DNA from: Ferrimonas balearica DSM 9799
GTDB taxonomy: Bacteria > Pseudomonadota > Gammaproteobacteria > Enterobacterales > Shewanellaceae
DNA length: 64,000 nucleotides
Assembly: GCF_000148645.1 (NCBI RefSeq)
Contig: NC_014541.1
Location: 2,813,139-2,877,138, forward strand
Direction: 5' to 3'
Below are positions 19,504 through 29,165 of this stretch, one piece after another. Within the stretch, counting starts at the first letter, position 1, and each line of letters starts with the position of its first letter. Below the pieces are notes generated by a model that ran no database searches, was not told the origin of the DNA, and was given only the letters and a program-made list of their open reading frames with translations. Position numbers and translations under genes: made by a program.

Positions 19504-20331
19504 TTAAACCCAGCCAAGATGGTGCCAGACCCCGGGCATATCCGGACGTTGCAGTCCGCGTCCCAGTTCAATCCAGCGCCCTGGCTGGTGAAAATCGGAG
19601 CCGGCCGAAATCAGCATCTGATGCTCTTCAGCCAGGCTCAACAGGAAGCGACGTTGGTCCGGGGACTGCTGGCTGCCCAGTGCCTCCATCGCCATGCCGC
19701 CCGCCGCTTGAAACTCACCTAGTAATTTACGCAACCACTTGTTGGAAAGCGAATATTTCCCCGGATGGGCCAGCACAGAGACCCCACCGGCCTGGTGGAT
19801 TGCTGCCACCGCTTGCTCAATGCTGCACCACTGGGTCGGCACATAAGCGCTCTGGCCTTTGCCCAGATACTTGTCAAACGCGGCCTGGGGCTGCCGCACA
19901 ATGCCACGGTTCACCAGCACCCGGGCAAAGTGGCCCCGTCCCACCACGCCCTCACCCGCCATCGCCCGGGCTGCCTCGTAAGCCCCTTCGATACGGCGCT
20001 TGGCCAGCTTGTCGCCAATCGCCACCGCCCGGGCTTCCCGGTTGCGCTGCTGGCTGTCCAGCAGGGCCACCATCGCCGGATGCTGGGGATCAAAATTGAG
20101 GCCGACAATGTGGATCTCAAAGCCGTGCCAACGGGTGGAGATCTCCACCCCGCTGATCAAACGAACGCCCTTTTGCGCCGCCGCGTCGGCGGCCTGGTCC
20201 AGGCCCGCAACGGTATCGTGGTCAGTGATGGCTAGAATGGTCACCTGCTGCAATGCGGCGCGGGTCACCAGTTCGGTCGGGGTCAGAGTGCCATCGGAGG
20301 CAGTGGTGTGGCAGTGCAGATCGATTTTCAT
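19504..20331 (-). CDS. rnm: RNase AM, 5'-3' exoribonuclease of the PHP family
   Basis: Rnm (formerly YciV) trims the 5' ends of 5S, 16S and 23S rRNA in E. coli and also degrades short RNAs and 3'-5' nucleotide bisphosphates. The 275-aa protein carries the PHP metal-binding signatures DLHCHTTASDG at the N-terminus, AITDHDT near residue 38, VSVLAHPGKY near 190 and AGSDFHQPG near 245. The start is the ATG of MKIDLHCHT, with AAGGA upstream. It is divergent from the trp operon, with about 150 bp of shared regulatory DNA. Confidence 0.93.
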   Translation of the reverse strand: MKIDLHCHTTASDGTLTPTELVTRAALQQVTILAITDHDTVAGLDQAADAAAQKGVRLISGVEISTRWHGFEIHIVGLNFDPQHPAMVALLDSQQRNREARAVAIGDKLAKRRIEGAYEAARAMAGEGVVGRGHFARVLVNRGIVRQPQAAFDKYLGKGQSAYVPTQWCSIEQAVAAIHQAGGVSVLAHPGKYSLSNKWLRKLLGEFQAAGGMAMEALGSQQSPDQRRFLLSLAEEHQMLISAGSDFHQPGRWIELGRGLQRPDMPGVWHHLGWV

Positions 20332-20402
20332 GAGGTTCCTTGCAGTCAGAACGCCATTGTACTGCACTGGTCGGATAAAAACCTTATGGCGAAAATTCAC
20401 CC

Positions 20403-20408
20403 TTGACA
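20403..20408 (+). promoter_or_regulatory. candidate -35 element for the trp operon
   Basis: A consensus TTGACA lies 78 nt upstream of trpL. The matching -10 is poor (TAGCCT at 18-nt spacing), and I could not find a clear TrpR operator, so the promoter position is tentative. Confidence 0.3.
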
Positions 20409-20480
20409 GCAGGGGCGCCGGGTCGGTAGCCTTCCGGTGTAAAGTCAAAACGTCAATTTTCTGGTACAGGTTTACAACGC

Positions 20481-20534
20481 ATGTTTATTCGTCAGTTCAA
20501 CAACATCGCATGGTGGTGGCACTCCCGAACATAG
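20481..20534 (+). CDS. trpL: trp operon leader peptide
   Basis: A 17-residue reading frame, MFIRQFNNIAWWWHSRT, contains three consecutive Trp codons at 20511-20519 and ends in TAG. Position, length and the WWW run match classical trp leader peptides. Stalling at these codons when charged tRNA-Trp is scarce would free the segment AGCGGG (20533-20538), which begins within the stop codon, to pair with CCCGCT (20583-20588) and prevent formation of the terminator. Confidence 0.93.
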   Translation: MFIRQFNNIAWWWHSRT

Positions 20535-20579
20535 CGGGGGTACGTTGAGCTGTACCTAAAGAAAAGACACCGAATCTTT

Positions 20580-20614
20580 AAACCCGCTTTCGACCCATCG
20601 AAAGCGGGTTTTTT
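20580..20614 (+). terminator. trp attenuator
   Basis: A 13-bp perfect stem (AAACCCGCTTTCG with its complement, 6-nt loop) runs into a T-run and lies between trpL and the first structural gene. A smaller hairpin (GGTAC 20539-20543 / GTACC 20552-20556) sits between. The layout supports ribosome-mediated attenuation. Confidence 0.92.
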
Positions 20615-20635
20615 CATATCTGGGGAACATGAAGC

Positions 20636-21649
20636 ATGATCATCATTCTGAAACCCGGCGTCAGTGAGCAAGATGCCAAGGAACTCGTCCAAAAGATTGA
20701 GTCAACCGGACTGAAACCGCTCTATATGCCGGGCGTGGAGCGCACCGTACTGGGCGCCATCGGTGACGAGCGCGTACTGCAATCCCTGCGCCTGGACAGC
20801 GACCCGCGGGTGGATGAGATCAAGCCTATCCTCTCCAAGTACAAGCTGGTATCACGGGAGCTGAATCCGGTGGACAGCCACGTTATGCTGGGGCAACACC
20901 TGGTGGGCGGCGGTCGTTTCACCGTGATTGCCGGCCCCTGTGGCGTCGAGAGCCGCGACCAACTGCTGAGCGTGGCCGAGATGGTAAAACAGCATCCGGT
21001 CGCCGCACTGCGTGGCGGTGCATTCAAACCCCGTACCAGCCCCTACAGTTTCCAGGGCTTGGGTGAAGAGGGCCTGAAACTGCTGCAAGAAGCCAATCGC
21101 CAAACCGGCCTGCCCACCGTCTCTGAGGTGGTGGACGCCGCCGACGCTGAACTGATGGCACAGTACGTGGACTGCCTGCAGATCGGCGCCCGCAATATGC
21201 AGAACTTCCGCCTGCTGGAAGCGGTCGGCAAACTGGGCCTGCCGGTGCTGCTCAAGCGGGGGATGAGCGCCACCATTGAGGAGCTGCTGTTGGCTGCCGA
21301 ATACATCGTCAACGCCGGTAACCCCAATGTGATCCTCTGTGAACGCGGCATCCGCACCTTCGAAACCGCCACCCGAAACACCCTCGACCTCAACGCCGTT
21401 GCCTACCTGAAACGCAAAACCCACCTGCCGGTATTGGTGGACCCCAGCCATGGCACCGGCGTGCGCGAGCTGATTGCACCGCTCTCCTACGCCAGCGCCG
21501 CCGTGGGCGCCGATGGCATCATCGTTGAAACCCATCTCAAACCGGCCGAGGCGCTGTCCGATGGCCACCAGGCTCTGAATGCCGAGCAGTTCGCTGACCT
21601 GATTACCGGTCTGCGTCCCTTTGTTGAAGCCGCAGGGAAAACCTTATGA
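20636..21649 (+). CDS. 3-deoxy-7-phosphoheptulonate (DAHP) synthase, type I-beta
   Basis: It condenses phosphoenolpyruvate and erythrose 4-phosphate, the first step of the shikimate pathway. The 337-aa protein has the short N-terminal ferredoxin-like regulatory domain (MIIILKPGVSEQDAKELVQ, about residues 1-90) that marks the Thermotoga-like type I-beta class. The barrel follows, with AGPCGVESRDQ, LRGGAFKPRTSPYSFQG, LLKRGMSATIEE and VDPSHGTGVR. E. coli AroF/G/H are the alpha class and lack this domain. It is the first gene behind the trp attenuator and overlaps trpE by 4 nt (ATGA), so its supply is tied to tryptophan demand. In the Thermotoga enzyme the extra domain mediates feedback inhibition; which amino acid acts here is unknown. 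Confidence 0.95.
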   Translation: MIIILKPGVSEQDAKELVQKIESTGLKPLYMPGVERTVLGAIGDERVLQSLRLDSDPRVDEIKPILSKYKLVSRELNPVDSHVMLGQHLVGGGRFTVIAGPCGVESRDQLLSVAEMVKQHPVAALRGGAFKPRTSPYSFQGLGEEGLKLLQEANRQTGLPTVSEVVDAADAELMAQYVDCLQIGARNMQNFRLLEAVGKLGLPVLLKRGMSATIEELLLAAEYIVNAGNPNVILCERGIRTFETATRNTLDLNAVAYLKRKTHLPVLVDPSHGTGVRELIAPLSYASAAVGADGIIVETHLKPAEALSDGHQALNAEQFADLITGLRPFVEAAGKTL

Positions 21650-23202
21650 ACCCACCATTGCCCGTCGGCCACGCCCGCACCCTGACCACTGCCGCCCGCT
21701 ATCACAGCGAGCCCGCGGAGGTGTTTCAGGCCCTGTGTGGCGAACGCCCCCACACCCTGCTGCTGGAGTCCGCCGAGATTGAATCCAAGGCGGGCCTGAA
21801 AAGCCTGCTGTTGGTCGACGCTGCCCTCGAGCTGCGTTGCCAGGGCCGCGACATCACCCTGACCGCCCTGTCGGTCAACGGCGAACAGCTGCTGCCTTTT
21901 CTGGCTGACCAGCTGGATGGCTTTCAGCCCCGCCTGCAGGACAACCGCCTGCTGCTGACCGTACCGGCCCTGGCCACCGGCCTGGATGAGGACAGCCGCC
22001 TCAAAGCGCCCTCACCGCTGACCGTGCTGCGCACCGTTCAGCAGGCCATTCAGTCCGACGATGCACTGGCCGAATCGGTGCTGCTGGCCGGCAGCTTTGC
22101 CTTTGACCTGGTCGCCAGCGTGGAGCCCCTTCCGGCAGTGGCAGACGGCGCCAACACCTGTCCGGACTATCTGTTCTACCTGTCCGAGACGGCGTTGGTG
22201 CTGGACCACCAGGCCCGCACCGCGCGGCTGATTGGTTCGGTGTTCGGCGGCGACCAGAGCAACGAGCTGGCCAACGACAAACGTCAACGCCTGGCCGCGC
22301 TGGTCAACCGCCTCGAGCAACCTTTGGCGCCCCTGCCCAAAGAGATGCCGGAACCGCGGCCGGTCAGCGTCAACCAGAGCGATGCTGAGTTCTGCCGCAT
22401 CGTGGAAGACCTGAAGGAGCACGTTCGCGCCGGTGACATCTTCCAGGTGGTGCCTGCCCGCCGTTTCTCCCTGCCCTGCCCCTCTCCCCTTGCCGCCTAC
22501 GGCCGTCTGCGCCAGCTCAACCCCAGCCCCTACATGTTCTTTATGCGCAGCGACGACTTCACCCTGTTTGGGGCCTCCCCGGAAAGTGCGCTGAAGTATG
22601 AGCGGGTCAGCAATCAGGTGGAGATCTACCCCATCGCCGGTACCCGTAAGCGCGGCAAACACGCCGATGGCCGCATCGACCATGACCTCGACAGCCGCAT
22701 TGAGCTGGGCCTGCGCCAGGACCAGAAAGAGCTATCCGAGCACCTGATGCTGGTGGACCTGGCCCGCAACGACGTGGCCCGCATCAGCCAGCCCGGTACC
22801 CGCCGGGTGGCCGACCTGCTCAAGGTCGACCGCTACAGCCACGTGATGCACCTGGTGTCCCGGGTTACCGGCCAGCTGCGCGATGACCTCGACGCCCTGC
22901 ACGCCTATCAGGCCTGCATGAACATGGGCACCCTGACCGGCGCCCCCAAAGTCAAAGCCGCGCAACTGCTGCGGGAAGCCGAAGGTGAGCGCCGCGGCAG
23001 CTACGGCGGGGCCGTGGGTTACCTCAATGGTCGTGGCGATATGGACACCTGCATCGTGATCCGCTCCGCACTGGTGGCTGAAGGCATCGCCCACGTTCAG
23101 GCGGGTGCCGGGGTGGTGTACGACTCCGACCCGCAATCCGAGGCGGACGAAACCCGCAATAAGGCTCAGGCCGTGATCCGCGCAATTGGAGGTGAAGCAT
23201 GA
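21646..23202 (+). CDS. trpE: anthranilate synthase component I
   Basis: TrpE makes anthranilate from chorismate using ammonia delivered by TrpG. The 518-aa protein has the tryptophan feedback-site motif LLES at residues 39-42 and the companion [10 protein letters not shown] segment. The catalytic C-terminal half shows [18 protein letters not shown] and [11 protein letters not shown]. It overlaps the DAHP synthase gene and trpG by 4 nt each, so the enzyme pair is translationally coupled. Confidence 0.97.
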   Translation: MNPPLPVGHARTLTTAARYHSEPAEVFQALCGERPHTLLLESAEIESKAGLKSLLLVDAALELRCQGRDITLTALSVNGEQLLPFLADQLDGFQPRLQDNRLLLTVPALATGLDEDSRLKAPSPLTVLRTVQQAIQSDDALAESVLLAGSFAFDLVASVEPLPAVADGANTCPDYLFYLSETALVLDHQARTARLIGSVFGGDQSNELANDKRQRLAALVNRLEQPLAPLPKEMPEPRPVSVNQSDAEFCRIVEDLKEHVRAGDIFQVVPARRFSLPCPSPLAAYGRLRQLNPSPYMFFMRSDDFTLFGASPESALKYERVSNQVEIYPIAGTRKRGKHADGRIDHDLDSRIELGLRQDQKELSEHLMLVDLARNDVARISQPGTRRVADLLKVDRYSHVMHLVSRVTGQLRDDLDALHAYQACMNMGTLTGAPKVKAAQLLREAEGERRGSYGGAVGYLNGRGDMDTCIVIRSALVAEGIAHVQAGAGVVYDSDPQSEADETRNKAQAVIRAIGGEA

Positions 23203-23795
23203 CGCCGGTGACCCTGCTCGACAACTTCGACTCCTTTACCTGGAACCTGGTGGACCAGTTCCGCGCCAACGGCCATCCGGTGACCGTGTACCGCAACGAC
23301 ATCGATGCCGACCGGCTGGCCGAAACCCTGCTGAACCAGCAGGAGCCCGGCGTGCTGGTGCTCTCTCCCGGCCCGGGCGCCCCCCACGAAGCGGGCTGCA
23401 TGATGGCCCTGCTGGAGAAACTGGCCGGCAAGCTGCCGATTCTGGGCATCTGTCTTGGCCACCAGGCCCTGATTGAGCACTACGGTGGCAAGGTGGGTCG
23501 GGCCGAGCAGGTGATGCACGGCAAGGCCAGCGCCATGACCCACGACGGCTCCGCCCTGTTTGAGGGCCTGCCCAACCCACTCAGTGTGGCCCGCTACCAT
23601 TCTCTGGTGGGCCAGCGCATTCCCGACTGCCTGCGGGTACCCGCCCACGTCGATGGCATGACCATGGCCGTGGTGCACCCCCAACACCGTGCCGTTGGTT
23701 ACCAGTTCCACCCCGAATCGATCCTGACTGAGCACGGCGCCAACCTGCTCAGCCACACTCTCACCCTTTTGACCGAGGACCGCCCGTTATGCTGA
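23199..23795 (+). CDS. trpG: anthranilate synthase component II (glutamine amidotransferase)
   Basis: TrpG hydrolyses glutamine and channels ammonia to TrpE. The 198-aa class I amidotransferase has the nucleophile in [11 protein letters not shown] and the His-Glu pair in YQFHPESIL. It is a free-standing subunit, not fused to TrpD as in E. coli. It overlaps trpE by 4 nt and trpD by 7 nt. Confidence 0.96.
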   Translation: MTPVTLLDNFDSFTWNLVDQFRANGHPVTVYRNDIDADRLAETLLNQQEPGVLVLSPGPGAPHEAGCMMALLEKLAGKLPILGICLGHQALIEHYGGKVGRAEQVMHGKASAMTHDGSALFEGLPNPLSVARYHSLVGQRIPDCLRVPAHVDGMTMAVVHPQHRAVGYQFHPESILTEHGANLLSHTLTLLTEDRPLC

Positions 23796-24811
23796 TGCTG
23801 ACTCCGACCCAGAAAATGATGGCCCAACTGTTTGAGGGCCAGCCGCTGAGCCGTGAGCAGGCCGCTGCCCTCTTTGGTTACGTGGTGGCTGGCCAGATCA
23901 GCGACGTCGAGCTGGCCTGTGTGCTGACCGCCATGAAGCTGCGTGGCGAAAGCATCAGTGAGATCACCGGCGCCGCCGAAGCGCTGCGTGCGGCCGCCAA
24001 GCCCTTTCCCCGTCCGCAGGGTGATCTTATCGACATCGTTGGCACCGGCGGCGACGGGGCCAACACCATCAACATCTCCACCACCGCCACCTTTGTGGCC
24101 GCCGCGGCCGGCGCCAAAGTGGCCAAGCACGGCAGCCGCAGCGTCTCCTCCAAATCCGGTGCCTCCGACCTGCTGACCCAGTTCGGCGTCAACCTGACCA
24201 TGAGCCCGGAGCAGTCCGCCCAGTGTCTGGACAGCCTCGGCGTCACCTTCCTGTTCGCCCCCCACTACCACGCTGGCATGCGCCACGCAGTGCCGGTGCG
24301 CCAGGTGATGAAAACCCGCACCCTGTTCAATCTGCTGGGCCCCCTGATCAACCCGGCCCGACCCAACCAGATGCTGTTGGGGGTGTATGACGCCGCGCTG
24401 GTTCGCCCCATCGCCGAGGTGATTCAGTCGCTGGGTGTTGAACGCGCTCTGGTGGTGCATGGTTCCGGTCTGGATGAATTGGCGATTCATGGCGATACCC
24501 TGGCGGTGGAGCTGAAAGACGGCACTCTGACCGAGCAGAACTACACCCCGGCAGACCTCGGCGTGGAACGCTACGACCTGGCGGAGATCCGCGGCGGCGA
24601 ACCGGAGGAGAACAAAGCGATCTCCGAACAGCTGCTGGGCGGCGGTGGCACCGCAGCTCAGCGCGCAGCGGTGGCCGTTAACGCCGGTGCCGCGCTCTAC
24701 CTCTCCGGCCACGCCGACAGCATCAAAGCCGGCACCGCGCTGGCCCTGGCGACCATGGACAGTGGCAAACCGCTGCAGCTGCTGCGCCAGTTCGCGGAGG
24801 CCAGCCAATGA
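23789..24811 (+). CDS. trpD: anthranilate phosphoribosyltransferase
   Basis: TrpD joins anthranilate to PRPP. The 340-aa protein has the glycine-rich PRPP loop [17 protein letters not shown] near residue 80 and [17 protein letters not shown] about 25 residues later. Two starts are possible, 23789 and 23795; the second forms a TGATG overlap with the trpG stop and would give 338 aa. It overlaps trpCF by 4 nt. Confidence 0.96.
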   Translation: MLMLTPTQKMMAQLFEGQPLSREQAAALFGYVVAGQISDVELACVLTAMKLRGESISEITGAAEALRAAAKPFPRPQGDLIDIVGTGGDGANTINISTTATFVAAAAGAKVAKHGSRSVSSKSGASDLLTQFGVNLTMSPEQSAQCLDSLGVTFLFAPHYHAGMRHAVPVRQVMKTRTLFNLLGPLINPARPNQMLLGVYDAALVRPIAEVIQSLGVERALVVHGSGLDELAIHGDTLAVELKDGTLTEQNYTPADLGVERYDLAEIRGGEPEENKAISEQLLGGGGTAAQRAAVAVNAGAALYLSGHADSIKAGTALALATMDSGKPLQLLRQFAEASQ

Positions 24812-26184
24812 GCCTTGCCGGAATCAAACACACCGACACCGTATTGGATCGCATCGTGGCCACCAAGCCGGCCCAGATTGAGGCGCTTACCGCCCGCTAC
24901 GGTGATCTGCTGGAGCGCCGCGCGGCCCCCTCACAACGCAGCCTGTTCGACGCGCTCAAGCAGGGCCCCACCGGCTTTATTCTTGAGTGCAAAAAGGCCA
25001 GCCCCTCCAAGGGTCTGATCCGCGCCGACTTCGACCCGGTGGCCATCGCCCGCATCTACAACCACTACGCGGCGGCCATTTCGGTGCTGACCGATGAGCA
25101 GTTCTTTCAGGGCGACTTTGAATACCTGCGCGCGGTATGCCAGAACGTCGATGTGCCGGTGCTGTGCAAAGACTTTATTGTCGATGTCCGCCAGCTGCGC
25201 CTGGCCCGCCACCTCGGCGCCGACGCGGCCCTGCTGATGCTGTCCGTACTCGATGACCCCCTCTACCAGACCCTGGCTGAAGAAGCCGACGCACTGGGGC
25301 TGGATGTGCTGACTGAGGTCAGCAATCAGGAGGAGATGGACCGGGCCATCGCCCTGAACGCCCGCATTATCGGCATCAACAACCGTGACCTGCGCGACCT
25401 CTCCATCGATCTGGCCACCACCGAGCGCCTGGCAGGCCAGGTGCCAAAAGACCGGGTGGTGATCAGCGAGTCCGGCATCTACCGCCATGATCAGGTGCGT
25501 CGACTGGCGCCCCATGCGGATGCCTTCCTGGTGGGCAGCAGCCTGACCGAACAGGCCAATATCGATCTTGCCTGCCGCCGCCTGATCTACGGCCCCACTA
25601 AGGTGTGTGGGCTGACCCGCCCTGACGACGCCCGCGCCGCCGCCGAGGCGGGTGCCAGTTACGGTGGCCTGATCTTCGCCGCCAAGTCCCCCCGTTGTGT
25701 CAGCCTGGAGCGGGCTCAACAGGTGCGTCAGGCCGCCGACCTCGATTACGTCGGGGTGTTCGTCAATGAAGACCCAGCCCGGGTGGCGGCCGTGGCGGAA
25801 CACCTCGGTCTGCACGCGGTGCAGCTGCACGGCAGTGAAGATGACGCCTACATCAATGACCTGCGCCCCCGGTTAAGCGGCACCGCCATCTGGAAAGCGG
25901 TGAAGCCCGATGGCAGTAATGCGGTCAGCAACGCCGACCGACTGCTGTTCGACAGCGCTAAGGGCAGCCAGTTTGGCGGCACCGGCTGCGTATTTGACTG
26001 GGCCAGTGTGGGCAGCGAACGCGCCGACGCCATGCTGGCCGGCGGCCTTGGACCGGACAACGTGGCCGATGCCGCCCGGGCCGGTTTCTACGGACTGGAC
26101 ATCAACTCCGGTGTGGAAGACGCACCGGGCATCAAGAACGCCGACAAAATCAGAACCAGCCTGACCGCAGTACGCCAGTACTGA
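24808..26184 (+). CDS. trpCF: bifunctional indole-3-glycerol phosphate synthase / phosphoribosylanthranilate isomerase
   Basis: A 458-aa fusion of two TIM barrels. Residues 1-255 are TrpC (ILECKKASPSKG, VLCKDFIVD, INNRDL, SESGI). Residues from about 256 are TrpF (KVCGLTRPDDARAAAEAGA, VGVFVNEDP, VQLHGSED, GLDINSGVED). The domain order matches the enterobacterial fusion. It performs the third and fourth steps of tryptophan synthesis and is separated from trpB by 27 nt, the largest gap among these coupled genes. Confidence 0.97.
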   Translation: MSLAGIKHTDTVLDRIVATKPAQIEALTARYGDLLERRAAPSQRSLFDALKQGPTGFILECKKASPSKGLIRADFDPVAIARIYNHYAAAISVLTDEQFFQGDFEYLRAVCQNVDVPVLCKDFIVDVRQLRLARHLGADAALLMLSVLDDPLYQTLAEEADALGLDVLTEVSNQEEMDRAIALNARIIGINNRDLRDLSIDLATTERLAGQVPKDRVVISESGIYRHDQVRRLAPHADAFLVGSSLTEQANIDLACRRLIYGPTKVCGLTRPDDARAAAEAGASYGGLIFAAKSPRCVSLERAQQVRQAADLDYVGVFVNEDPARVAAVAEHLGLHAVQLHGSEDDAYINDLRPRLSGTAIWKAVKPDGSNAVSNADRLLFDSAKGSQFGGTGCVFDWASVGSERADAMLAGGLGPDNVADAARAGFYGLDINSGVEDAPGIKNADKIRTSLTAVRQY

Positions 26185-26211
26185 GCCGGGCAATAAGCAA
26201 GAGAGAGCAAG

Positions 26212-27399
26212 ATGACCATTCTCAACCCCTACTTCGGTGAATTTGGCGGCCAGTACGTGTCGCAGATCCTGGTGCCGGCACTTAACCAGCTGGAAGCCGC
26301 CTTTGTTGAGGCACAACAGGATCCCGACTTTCAGCGCGAGTTCACCGGACTGCTGAAAGAGTACGCCGGCCGTCCCACTGCCCTGACCCTGACCCGCAAC
26401 TTCAGCCCCAACCCGCTGGTGAAGATCTACCTCAAGCGGGAAGACCTGCTGCATGGCGGCGCCCACAAGACCAACCAGGTACTGGGTCAGGCCCTGTTGG
26501 CCAAGCGCATGGGCAAAAACGAGATCATCGCCGAAACCGGCGCCGGTCAGCACGGTGTGGCCAGCGCCCTGGCCTGCGCCCTGTTGGGCCTGAAGTGCCG
26601 GGTGTACATGGGCGCCAAAGACGTGGAGCGTCAAAGCCCCAATGTGTTCCGGATGCGCCTGATGGGTGCCGAGGTGATTCCGGTGCACTCAGGTTCCGCC
26701 ACCCTCAAAGACGCCTGTAACGAGGCCCTGCGTGACTGGAGCGCCAACTACGACAAGGCCCACTACCTGCTCGGCACCGCCGCAGGCCCGCACCCCTTCC
26801 CCACCATTGTGCGCGAGTTCCAACGCATGATCGGTGAAGAAACCAAGGCCCAGATCCTGCAAAAAGAGGGGCGCCTGCCGGACGCCGTTATCGCCTGTGT
26901 GGGCGGTGGCTCCAATGCCATCGGCATGTTCGCCGACTTTATCGAGGAAACCTCGGTCAAGCTGATCGGCGTTGAGCCGGCGGGCCACGGTATTGAGTCT
27001 GGTGAGCACGGCGCACCGCTGGCTCACGGCAAGCTCGGCATCTTCTTTGGTATGAAAGCGCCACTGATGCAGAACGAACACGGTCAGATTGAAGAGTCCT
27101 ATTCGGTCTCTGCCGGTCTGGACTTCCCGTCCGTCGGGCCGCAGCACGCCCATCTGGCCGCCACCGGTCGTGCCCAGTACCCGTCCATCACCGATGACGA
27201 AGCACTGGAAGCGTTCCAGCGTCTGGCCCGCACTGAGGGGATCATCCCGGCGCTGGAATCCGCCCACGCCCTGGCCCACGCCTACAAGATGGCTGAGCAG
27301 GCCACCGAAGAGACGCTGCTGGTGGTGAACCTGTCCGGCCGCGGCGACAAAGACATCTTTACTGTTCACGATATTCTGGAGAAGGAAGGCAAGCTATGA
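26212..27399 (+). CDS. trpB: tryptophan synthase beta chain
   Basis: TrpB condenses indole with serine on pyridoxal phosphate. The 395-aa protein has the PLP lysine in [19 protein letters not shown] (about residue 85), [10 protein letters not shown], and the phosphate loop [10 protein letters not shown]. It lacks the long N-terminus of the TrpB2 type, so it is the classical TrpB1 partner of TrpA. An SD (GAGAGAG) lies just before the start. It overlaps trpA by 4 nt. Confidence 0.97.
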   Translation: MTILNPYFGEFGGQYVSQILVPALNQLEAAFVEAQQDPDFQREFTGLLKEYAGRPTALTLTRNFSPNPLVKIYLKREDLLHGGAHKTNQVLGQALLAKRMGKNEIIAETGAGQHGVASALACALLGLKCRVYMGAKDVERQSPNVFRMRLMGAEVIPVHSGSATLKDACNEALRDWSANYDKAHYLLGTAAGPHPFPTIVREFQRMIGEETKAQILQKEGRLPDAVIACVGGGSNAIGMFADFIEETSVKLIGVEPAGHGIESGEHGAPLAHGKLGIFFGMKAPLMQNEHGQIEESYSVSAGLDFPSVGPQHAHLAATGRAQYPSITDDEALEAFQRLARTEGIIPALESAHALAHAYKMAEQATEETLLVVNLSGRGDKDIFTVHDILEKEGKL

Positions 27400-28199
27400 G
27401 CCGCTACCAACGCCTGTTTGATACCCTGTCCGCGCGCGGCGAAGGCGCCTTTGTGCCGTTTGTGACCCTGGGCGATCCCAACCCCGGTGACAGCCTGGCG
27501 GTGATTGAAGCCCTGATCGCCGGCGGCGCCGACGCGTTGGAGCTGGGCTTCCCCTTCTCTGACCCCGCCGCCGATGGCCCCACCATTCAGGACGCCAATA
27601 TCCGTGCCCTGAACGCCGGCACCACTCCGGGCCACTGCTTTGAGATTCTGGCCCAGATCCGCCAGCGTCACCCGGACCTGCCCATCGGCCTGCTGGTGTA
27701 CGCCAACCTGGTGTTTTCGCCGGGACTGGACACCTTCTACCGCCGTTGTGCCGAAGTGGGGGTGGATTCGGTGCTGGTGGCCGATGTGCCGGTGCAGGAA
27801 GCTACGCCCTTTATTGAAGCCGCCAAAGCCCACGGCGTGGCGCCGATCTTTATCGCCCCGCCCAATGCCGACGACGCCACCCTGCAAGCGGTGGCCGAAG
27901 CGGGCCAGGGTTACACCTACCTGCTGTCCCGCGCAGGGGTGACCGGCACCGAAACCGCCGCCGGCATGCCGGTGGACCACCTGCTGGAGGCCCTCAAGCG
28001 TTTTGGTGCGCCGCCAGCGGTACTGGGCTTTGGCATCGCCGAGCCGAGCCAGGTGAAGAGTGCCATTGATGCTGGCGCCGCCGGGGCCATCTCCGGCTCT
28101 GCGGTGGTCAAGCTGATTGCCCAGCACCAGCATGACCGCGCCGCTCTGACCCAGGCCCTGACCGACTTTGTGCAAGGGATGAAAGCGGCCACCCGCTAA
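27396..28199 (+). CDS. trpA: tryptophan synthase alpha chain
   Basis: TrpA cleaves indole-3-glycerol phosphate and tunnels indole to TrpB. The 267-aa TIM barrel shows the catalytic Glu in [15 protein letters not shown] (about residue 50) and the catalytic Asp region VLVADVP. The phosphate site is near [12 protein letters not shown], and [10 protein letters not shown] follows. It is the last gene of the operon. Confidence 0.97.
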   Translation: MSRYQRLFDTLSARGEGAFVPFVTLGDPNPGDSLAVIEALIAGGADALELGFPFSDPAADGPTIQDANIRALNAGTTPGHCFEILAQIRQRHPDLPIGLLVYANLVFSPGLDTFYRRCAEVGVDSVLVADVPVQEATPFIEAAKAHGVAPIFIAPPNADDATLQAVAEAGQGYTYLLSRAGVTGTETAAGMPVDHLLEALKRFGAPPAVLGFGIAEPSQVKSAIDAGAAGAISGSAVVKLIAQHQHDRAALTQALTDFVQGMKAATR

Positions 28200-28220
28200 T
28201 CTCGTACCCGTCCAAAACAC

Positions 28221-28266
28221 GCCGCCCCGGTGCCGCTTTCATTGGCACCGTCCGGGGCGGCGTTGT
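28221..28266 (+). terminator. trp operon terminator
   Basis: A long GC-rich hairpin: outer stem GCCGCCCC/GGGGCGGC, inner stem GGTGCC/GGCACC. The tail (GTTGTTGT) is poor in consecutive T, so termination may be less efficient than at neighbouring sites. Confidence 0.65.
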
Positions 28267-28370
28267 TGTACTCAAGCTGAAACCTGACCCAGCCTGTTCA
28301 GCCAATCACAGACAAACCGCGCCTCCTTGAGTACACTCTCACTCAATTGCCTACTCCATTTTGAGAATCC

Positions 28371-28913
28371 ATGAAGCAACTGATCGATTTTCTGCCCCTG
28401 TTGGTGTTCTTCGCCGTCTACAAGTTTTACGGCATCTTTGCGGCCACCGGCGCCATCGTGGTGGCCACCGGCGTCCAGCTCGGCCTGATGTACGCGCTGT
28501 ACCGTAAAGTGGAAAAGATGCATCTGGTCACCTTTGGCCTGCTGCTGGTGTTCGGTGGCGCCACCGTCCTGTTCCACGACGACGCCTTCATTAAGTGGAA
28601 AGTCACCATTGTTTATGGCCTGTTCAGCGCCGTGCTGCTGATCAGTCAATGGATGGGCAAACCGGTTATCCGGTCGATGCTGGGCAAGGAGATCACCCTG
28701 CCGGACCGCATCTGGACCGGCCTGAGCTACGCCTGGGCGGTGTTCTTCACCTTCTGTGCCGGCCTCAATCTCTATGTGGCCTTTAACCTGCCTCAGGAGA
28801 CCTGGGTAAACTTCAAGGTGTTTGGCCTGATGGGGATGACCCTGGCCTTTATCGTCGCCACCATCGTTTACCTCTACAAACATCTGCCCAAAGAGGACCA
28901 GTCCTCCAAGTAA
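28371..28913 (+). CDS. yciB: intracellular septation protein A / YciB membrane protein
   Basis: A 180-aa inner-membrane protein with about five or six hydrophobic segments. It begins MKQLIDFLPLLVFFAVYKFYGIFAATG, which is nearly invariant in the YciB/IspZ family. IspZ was named from septation defects in Shigella; in E. coli YciB is linked to envelope integrity and interacts with elongation and division proteins. It usually lies in the yci region next to yciI, as here. Confidence 0.94.
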   Translation: MKQLIDFLPLLVFFAVYKFYGIFAATGAIVVATGVQLGLMYALYRKVEKMHLVTFGLLLVFGGATVLFHDDAFIKWKVTIVYGLFSAVLLISQWMGKPVIRSMLGKEITLPDRIWTGLSYAWAVFFTFCAGLNLYVAFNLPQETWVNFKVFGLMGMTLAFIVATIVYLYKHLPKEDQSSK

Positions 28914-28930
28914 GGCAAACGGATGTCATC

Positions 28931-28958
28931 AACGGCCCTGCGGGGCCGTTTTGTTTTT
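28931..28958 (+). terminator. yciB terminator
   Basis: An AACGGCCC/GGGGCCGTT-type hairpin followed by a T-rich tract. Confidence 0.85.
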
Positions 28959-28975
28959 GACCACTCAGACCGTAG

Positions 28976-28991
28976 CGTGATCCCGATCACG
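28976..28991. promoter_or_regulatory. CRP-type site upstream of the OFA carrier gene
   Basis: The palindrome cGTGAtcccgaTCACg contains the full GTGA-N6-TCAC core of the CRP consensus. It lies about 180 nt before the gene. CRP is a main anaerobic regulator in Shewanella relatives. Binding is inferred. Confidence 0.6.
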
Positions 28992-29165
28992 GTCATCCTC
29001 CGATAAAGACGATCCCACCACCAAAACGCGAAAAAACCTCACGGCACCGCTTCCCCTCTCTGGCCCCCCCGACAACGGCTCTTTATAGTACGCGACCCTA
29101 AATATTGGCCTGACCATTAACCCAAGCCCACGTCATTGCTGACCCCGGGCTCAGTGAGTAACCCG

